Positions 58,130 to 64,000 of a stretch of DNA of 64,000 nucleotides are shown piece after piece. Each line of letters begins with the position of its first letter. Position 1 is the first letter of the stretch. The notes below the pieces were generated by a model. That model was not told the origin of the DNA and made no database searches. It was given only the letters and a program-made list of their open reading frames with translations. A program made the position numbers and the translations under genes. This DNA comes from Diadema setosum (Eukaryota; Echinodermata; Echinoidea; Diadematoida; Diadematidae): assembly GCF_964275005.1 (NCBI RefSeq), contig NC_092693.1, positions 22,152,835-22,216,834 of the forward strand, written 5' to 3'.

Positions 58130-61100
58130 TTAATGAACAGATTAGACCTTCTATCAGTATCTTTTCTTTTTCTGTGTCACATCTGCTTGTATTTTGTGTT
58201 AGTTACTTTTTCCAATTTCATAATGCCCTTGTTTTGCTGCAAAACTGAAGATCTATGTGTGTAGCCAGCAAGGCTGAGTTTAAAAAATGTTGACTTGCTG
58301 ACCCCATTCGGGTGCCCTATAGTAACAAAAGAGTTTGTAAGCCTATTAGCAAATGCTAGTTTTGTGCCTCACTTCCAATGATGTTTTTGTATTCTTCATA
58401 AGCACATGCAATTGACTGTGGAAAGAGGATGCATGTACCGCTTGACTGCTTTTGCATTTAATGCAGATCACCAGTCTGTCCGATCTCTGCTGATGGGCAA
58501 AAAAACTCTTGTTTGTGGACATTTACATAGGGCTATCTGAAAAATGTGTTATTAAAAGTTTAATCTTAATTTTTTTTAAAAAGTAAATTCAACGTATAAA
58601 AAAATATGATATCAACAGTGAAAGATATATGCACTGTGTATATTTCGTTTTCCTCATTTACAGTTGGCATCAAAAAGGACATCAGCTACATTCCAGAGAT
58701 ACCAAAGCTAGCATTGAACAGTGAAGGAGCACCGTTAGATCCATCCCAGCAGAATGTCAGCTCTGACCAACTTCTCAATGGTGAGTGTTTGTAAAGCCTT
58801 AATCTTGTTCAGAAACCCAAGCAGATATGGTTGGCTACCATGTACCAGTATTTTTTGCAGTTGTCAGGGGTGGGTCCAGGAATTCTGCAAATTGGGGGGG
58901 GGGGGGGGACCACACACACATCTCCAGTTTCTCTCTGTTTATTTTTTGTTATAAAAAAAGGGCATCTTAAACCCCATGTGTCCTTGCGCAGATCCACCAT
59001 GGGTTGTAATCTGGATTACAAAGAAATGCACCATATCTATGCACCATATGTATTTTCTTTTTCTTTTTGTTTTCTTCATTTCCAGTTGGCATCACCATGG
59101 ACATGTACTGCATTCACGAGACCAATACCAGAATTGAACAACGAAGCACCATCAAATCCATCCCAGCAAAATGTCAGCTCTGACCAACTTCTCACTAGTG
59201 AGTGTTTGTAAAGCCTTAATCTTGTTGGGAAACCCAACCAGATATTGCTGCATTAATCTTGTTGGGATATCCATTAGTAGTTGAGTTTAAATGATGCTAT
59301 TGCTGTCTTATACACTTTAATAGCAATTAAAAAGGATGACATAAACTACACACAAGCAAAGAATGTAGTATCCTGGCAACGATGTACCAGTGTTTTTTGC
59401 AGTTGTCAGGGGTGGGTCCGGGAATTCTGTGAAGTTGGGGGGGGGGGGGTGGTGACCACACGCATGTCCTCCAGTTTTTTTCTATTCATTTCTTTTGTTT
59501 AAAAAAAAAGACAAAAATAAAGGGTATCTTACACCTGATGTGCCCCACATGAATCAACCACTGGTTGCAATCTGGATGACATGTTATCCTTCTTGTCATA
59601 TTGTAACAAATGGCTAACACACAAAGCTGGAGAATGTAGCTTGTCTGGCAATTGTACCTGGACCTTCCAAGCAGAGTGATAATCTATGAGCAATTCTCAA
59701 ATGAGGATGCATGTACCGTTTGACTGCTTTCGCATTAATGCAGATCACCAGTCTGTCTGATCTCTGCTGATGGGCAAAAAAACCCTCTTGTTTGTGGACA
59801 AATAGGGCTTTCTGAAAATTGTGGTATTAAAAGGTTAATCTTAATATTAAAAAAAAAGATAAATTCATTCTTTAAAAAAAATCTGATAGAAACAATAAAA
59901 TAGACATGGGTTATGTATATTTTGTTTTCCTCATTTACAGTTGGCATCAAAAAAGACACCAGCTGCCTTCCTGAGATACCAGCGCTAGTATTGAACAATG
60001 AAGGAGCACCATCAGATTCACCCCAGCAGAATGTCAGCTCTGACTAACTTCTCACTGGTGAGTGTTAGTACAGCCTTAACCTTGTTCGGAAACCCAACCA
60101 GATATTGCTGAATCAATCTTGTTGGAATATCAATTAGTAATCCGGATTAAATGATGCTATTGTTGCCATATAATAGCAAATAAAAAGAATAACATCAACT
60201 ATACACAAGCATAGAATGTAGCATCCTGGCTACCATGTACCAGTATTTTTTGCAGTTGTCAGGGGTGGGTCCAGGAATTCTGCAAATTGGGGGGGGGGGG
60301 GGTGGGGACCACACACACATCCTCCAGTTTTTCTCTGTTGATTTTTTTTTGTTTTAAAAAAGGGCATCTTAAACCCCATTTGTCCCCGCATGGATCCACC
60401 ATGGGTTGTAATCTGGATGACATTTTGTCCTTTGAAAGAAATGATTAAGTCAATCTTTCAATAAATTTGATTTTAAAAAAATGTAATATCTATGCACCGT
60501 TTGTATTTTGTTTTTCTTTTTGTTTTCTTCATTTCCAGTTGGCATCACCAAGGACATGGACTGCATTCACAAGATACAAATACCAGAATTGAACAACGAA
60601 GCACCATCAGACCCATCCCAGCAAAATGTCAGCTCTGACCAACTTCTCACTGGTGAGTATTTGTAAAGCCTTAATCTTGTTGGAAAACCCAATCAGATAT
60701 TGCTGCATTAATCTTGTTGGGATATCCATTAGTAATTACGATTAAATGATGCTATTGCTGTCTTATACACTTTAATAGCAATTAAAAAGGATGACATTAA
60801 CTACACGCAAGCAAAGAATGTAGAATCCTGGCTACCATGTACCAGTGTTTTTTGTAGTTGTCAGGGGTGGGCCCAGGAATTCTGTGAAAGTTGGGGGGGG
60901 GGGGGGACATGCATGTCCTCCAGTTTTTCTGTTTATTTCTTTTGATAAAAAAAAGACAAAAATAAAGGGTATCTTACACCCGATGTGCCCCACATGAATT
61001 AACCACTTGTTGCAATCTGGATGACATGTTATCCTTCTTGTCATATTGTAGCAAACAAGATTAATGATATGGGTAACACACAACTGGAGAATGTAGCTTG

Positions 61101-62418
61101 TCTGGCAATTGTACCTGGACCTTCCAAGCAGAGTGATAATCTATGAGCAATTCTCAAATGAGGATGCGTGTACCGTTTAACTGCTTTCGCATTAATGCAG
61201 ATCACCAGTCTGTCCGATCTCTGCTGATGGGCAAAAAAACTCTTGTTTGTGGACATTTCCAAAGGGCTATCTGAAAATTGTGCTATTAAAAGGTTAATCT
61301 TAGTCAAAGAAATTATGAAGTCAATCTTTCAATAAATATGATGGAAACAAATGAAATGTTTGTGCACCATGTGTATTTGTTTTTCTTTTTGTTTTCTTCA
61401 TTTCCAGTTGGCATCACCAAGGACATGGACTGCATTCAAGAGATACCAATGCTAGTATTGAACAATGAAGCACTGTCATATCCATCCCGCAGAATGTCAG
61501 CTCTGACCAACTTCTCACTGGTGAGTGTTTGTAAAGCACTTAATCTAATTGGGAAACACAGCCAGATATTGCTGACTCAATATTGTTGGATTAAGCATTA
61601 GTAACCCGGATTACATGATGCTATTGCTGTCATATAATAACAAATAAAAAGAATGACATCAACTATACACAAGCATAGAATGTAGCATCCTGGCTAATAT
61701 GTACTATTATTATTATTTTTTTTTTTGCAGTTGTCAGGGGTGGGTCCAGGAATTCTGTAAAGTGTGTGTGTGGGGGGGGGGGGAACCACACGCACGTCCT
61801 CCAGTTTTTTGTTTTTTTTTTCTGTTGATTTTTTGTTTAAAAAAACAAAAACGATAAGGGCATCTTACACCCTATGGCCCTAATTCACGAAGGTGGTACA
61901 AATGAAACCATGGTTTAAACCATGGACAAAAACCATGGAGCGCCAAGTGTCGCACGGAATATTTCGTTACGAAATTGGTCCGTTCGTCGACAAATTGACC
62001 GTTTCGTTAACGAAATTATCATTTCGTGGACGAAATGTTCATTTAGTTACAAAATGTTGTCATTTCGTTACAAAATAATCATTTCATCGACAAATTGACT
62101 GATTTCGTAGCGAAATATTCCATGCGACACTTGGCGCTCCATGGTTTTTGTCCATGGTTTAAACCATGGTTTCATTTGTACCATCTTCGGGCCCATATGT
62201 CCACACATGGATCCACCACGAGTTGTAACCTGGATGACATCTTGTCCTTTCAAAGAAATGATAAATTCAGTTTTTGAATAAACATGATAATGCAAATGTA
62301 ATATTTATGCACCATGTGTATCTTGTTTTTCTTTTTGTTTTCTTCATTTCCAGTTGGCATCACCAAGGACATGGACTGCATTCAAGAGATACCAATACAC
62401 ACTTTGTACCAGAATTGA
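56514..62418 (+). CDS. Unrecognised gene: signal peptide, acidic exon and a tandem exon array, partly degraded
   Basis: Exon 1 (56514-56610) encodes a hydrophobic N-terminus (MFSLSWLYYVLMVHIWTSYV) and ends in phase 1. Exon 2 (57511-57807) enters and leaves in phase 1. In that frame it reads GLCPQGCQQMLKSFG to KLWK, meets one TGA at 57669-57671, then continues as an acidic stretch (ENSESSSDDGNTSTADSSDE, then DYDDDDNIYLAKL). Six copies of a phase 1-1 exon follow (58664-58780, 59086-59197, 59941-60057, 60539-60652, 61408-61520 and 62354 on); copies 1 and 4 are intact. An alternative first exon (56210-56241, MERQPDPPQD, phase 2) would put exon 2 in another frame, GMPTDVEVLWDKDGYEEY, which soon stops. 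Further on, that second frame has CVNAMAQETVEMNSYCC, faintly like cysteine motifs of P2X7-like domains. AATAAA lies at 63255-63260. A secreted protein is possible, but the locus may be a pseudogene or contain sequence errors. The family is unknown. Confidence 0.4.
58664..58780 (+). CDS. Array exon copy 1 (intact)
   Basis: Acceptor TTTACAG and donor GTGAGT; 117 nt, phase 1-1. Reads VGIKKDISYIPEIPKLALNS, then EGAPLDPSQQNVSSDQLLN, with no stop. Longer than copy 4 by one codon. Confidence 0.5.
59086..59197 (+). pseudogene. Array exon copy 2 (frame broken)
   Basis: Acceptor TTTCCAG is kept and a donor (AGTGAGTG) remains. Length 112 nt breaks the 1-1 phase: relative to copy 4 the frame shifts after TKDM-type sequence (here ITMDMYCIHE) and meets a stop near CAGCTCTGA. 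Confidence 0.45.
59941..60057 (+). pseudogene. Array exon copy 3 (stop inside)
   Basis: 117 nt with both splice sites kept. Reads VGIKKDTSCLPEIPALVLNN, then EGAPSDSPQQNVSSD and TAA, where copies 1 and 4 have CAA (Gln). If used, this would be a terminating exon. Confidence 0.45.
60539..60652 (+). CDS. Array exon copy 4 (intact)
   Basis: 114 nt, phase 1-1, acceptor TTTCCAG and donor GTGAGT. Reads VGITKDMDCIHKIQIPELNN, then EAPSDPSQQNVSSDQLLT. It can splice in frame after copy 1. Confidence 0.5.
61408..61520 (+). pseudogene. Array exon copy 5 (one base short)
   Basis: 113 nt: CCATCCCGCAGAATG against CCATCCCAGCAGAATG in the others, so the second half is shifted out of frame. Splice sites are kept. 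Confidence 0.45.
61876..62194. mobile_element. MITE with about 90 bp inverted repeats, between array copies 5 and 6
   Basis: GGTGGTACAAATGAAACCAT, then AAACCATGGAGCGCC and AAGTGTCGCACGGAATATTT at the left; the complement at the right (AAATATTCCATGCGACACTT to ATGGTTTCATTTGTACCATC). The centre is a run of TTTCGTTACGAAAT-like words. It is absent from the equivalent intron between copies 3 and 4, so it inserted after the duplication. Confidence 0.75.
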
Positions 62419-62478
62419 ACAATGAAGCACCCTCAAATCCATCCCAGCAAAATGTCAGCTCTGACCAACTTCTCACTA
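62354..62478 (+). pseudogene. Array exon copy 6 (shifted, no donor)
   Basis: The acceptor is kept. An insertion near ATACACACTTTGTACCAG shifts the frame to a TGA at 62416-62418. The GTGAGT donor of the other copies is replaced by AATTATTG, so this copy can only be terminal. Confidence 0.45.
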
Positions 62479-62479
62479 A

Positions 62480-64000
62480 TTATTGCTTGCCTATGGTGCC
62501 TACAGTTTTTTGTGCATGCAAAAGCAATTTAGTCTATGTATTCAAATTTTTGATGATTTATCACTCAGCACTATCTCCCCACCACAATTCGCCATGTTAT
62601 AATTTGTCTATTCTATAGCTATTAAATATGCTATGATATCGTAATAACCTTTGATATTTCTTTAACAATAATTGTCATATTTTTTCATGTGAAAGATGTA
62701 CATGTAACAGCTTTATTCCTCTTCCAAATGTGATTTGATTTCTGTAGGACCATTGCGTAGATATTACTGTTATATCGAAATGAAAGTACATTGTACAATC
62801 ACAAACATGCACATAATAACAACTCATATCATACTGATTTTTTTTTTAGCCCTAAGACCTGAGTTATCAGAGATTCACTAATATTAGGAGGAAGTTGGCC
62901 CTCTGCTTTAAGCCACTTCCATCTAATGAATGTTTCAGAATGTATTTCAATATAAACTGTATTGTGTACAATTTTCTCATGTTAAAATCAGTTTAACAAT
63001 TAATTTAGATCAATATTTATTTTACCAAAGACATCTTGATTTGTACATTTAAAAATTTACGAGGAAATGTAACCATTGCATTAAAGGACATGTTCATTAT
63101 CAATGAATTTAAATCAATATTTATTTTACAGTACCACAGACATCTTGATCATTCTGTAAATGTAAAAGTTTTTAATGAAATTTGACCATTGTATTTAAGG
63201 ACATGTTCATTCCTTTTCTTTTCTTTTTGGATGTGAGATATTGATTGATTTTGAAATAAATATTGCTGCATTTTAATGCAGCCTTGTGTCAAGACTCACT
63301 TTCTTTGTTTGTTTGTTTTTTTTCTTCTATGTATTGGGATCTCATATCATGAGGAAATCATAATATTATGCACACTAAAATGTCAGCATATTAATTGGAA
63401 GTGAAATGATATTCATAGTACTACATGTACTTGAATATCATTTAAGTCTGTAGGGGTCTGTAGGACAATACACCTTTATCATTTGTGTGAACAAGTACAA
63501 TCCATGTTTGTGTGTGTAGATGTTTCTGTGTAGAAAATTAATTTGCATCTGTTTCAGAGTCCTGAACGTATATCATATACAGTGTATTTAAAAAAAAAAA
63601 CAAAACAACAATAATATGAGACAGACGTGTGGCTAAGTAAATTTTTTGCTTGTTATTTCTGATGAGCAAGCTGATAATTGAGTTTTATCCAACAGAATGA
63701 TCATGAATTATGTCTGCCATGCATGTGGTCTGGATTAAAGCTGTTAAAGAAAATCTTTATTCATGGGTTCAAATGTACAGTATCCATCATGGCAGCTTAC
63801 AAAGAATGAAAGTTAGGTCATTACAGTCATGATTGCGACATGAATTATCACAAAGAATAGCAAGGCTTGGATGTGTGATTTTGGTTTTTGTTTGTAGTAT
63901 TGGAGAGTAGGAGAGAGGGTTAAAGTGTGGCAAGGGAAAGAGAAGAGGTGGAGAAGAGCAATGAGAAGATGAAATGAGAGGAAAAAGAAGATGCAGGCTG
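62480..64000 (+). other. 3' flank of the exon array
   Basis: AT-rich with no coding signal. AATAAA at 63255-63260 is a candidate poly(A) signal for the + strand gene. Two similar stretches (about 62990-63100 and 63105-63215, sharing TTTAGATCAATATTTATTTTAC-type sequence and AAGGACATGTTCATT) form a diverged tandem pair. Confidence 0.45.

Larger units (their letters stand above)
58400..62480 (+). repeat. Dimeric higher-order repeat carrying the exon array
   Basis: Three copies of an A-B dimer. Each A part starts near GAGGATGCATGTACCGCTTG or a variant (58427, 59703, 61160), contains CAGATCACCAGTCTGTC and leads to exon copies 1, 3 and 5. Each B part contains GTCAGGGGTGGGTCCAGGAATTCTG-type sequence with a G run (58863, 59405, 60257, 60859, 61734) and leads to copies 2, 4 and 6. 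Introns are as conserved as exons, which points to recent duplication by unequal exchange. Confidence 0.75.

Overview
This is a 64 kb piece of an AT-rich, intron-rich animal nuclear genome. I read four spliced gene loci from signal sequences, consistent GT/AG splice sites, matching intron phases and protein domains. A deuterostome marine invertebrate, most likely an echinoderm, fits best: there are CUB/LDLa receptor paralogues, a very conserved NUDT21, abundant short non-autonomous DNA elements, tRNA-derived SINEs, long G or C runs and TTAGGG-like repeats. The species cannot be fixed from the sequence alone.

Region 1 (1-38.2 kb) holds three paralogous five-exon genes. Each encodes signal peptide, one CUB domain split over two exons, one LDL-receptor class A (LDLa) module, one transmembrane helix and a cytoplasmic tail. 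All 12 introns are phase 1, and every exon set sums to an uninterrupted reading frame: gene A, + strand, 739-10913, 471 aa; gene B, - strand, 29043-19588, 258 aa; gene C, + strand, 31251-38225, 289 aa. A and B are convergent; B and C diverge from a 2.2 kb gap. The ectodomains share one plan but the tails differ completely. A has a 230-residue tail with cysteine clusters, an acidic block and about six copies of a REGLILP-type repeat. In C the LDLa module has lost one disulfide pair. They look like single-pass receptors or co-receptors of unknown ligand.

Region 2 (43.7-55.6 kb, - strand) is NUDT21 (CFIm25), complete in seven exons and 228 aa. Its introns hold a 2.9 kb element with a seven-copy 274 bp minisatellite, a 2.1 kb pogo/Tc1-type element and smaller inverted-repeat elements.

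Region 3 (56.2-63.3 kb, + strand) starts head-to-head with NUDT21. It is an unrecognised gene with a signal-peptide exon, an acidic exon and six tandem copies of a phase 1-1 exon inside a dimeric higher-order repeat. Two of the six exon copies keep an open frame with both splice sites. The acidic exon holds one in-frame TGA, so the locus is decaying, mis-assembled or unusual.

The rest is mobile DNA and simple repeats. It includes two piggyBac-type elements sharing one TTAA, foldback MITEs, a MITE carrying TTAGGG repeats, a young non-autonomous LTR element (identical 176 bp LTRs, tRNA-Leu primer site) in intron 1 of gene B, three SINEs and many microsatellites. The intervals 12.3-17.8 kb and 38.2-43.7 kb hold almost no coding signal.
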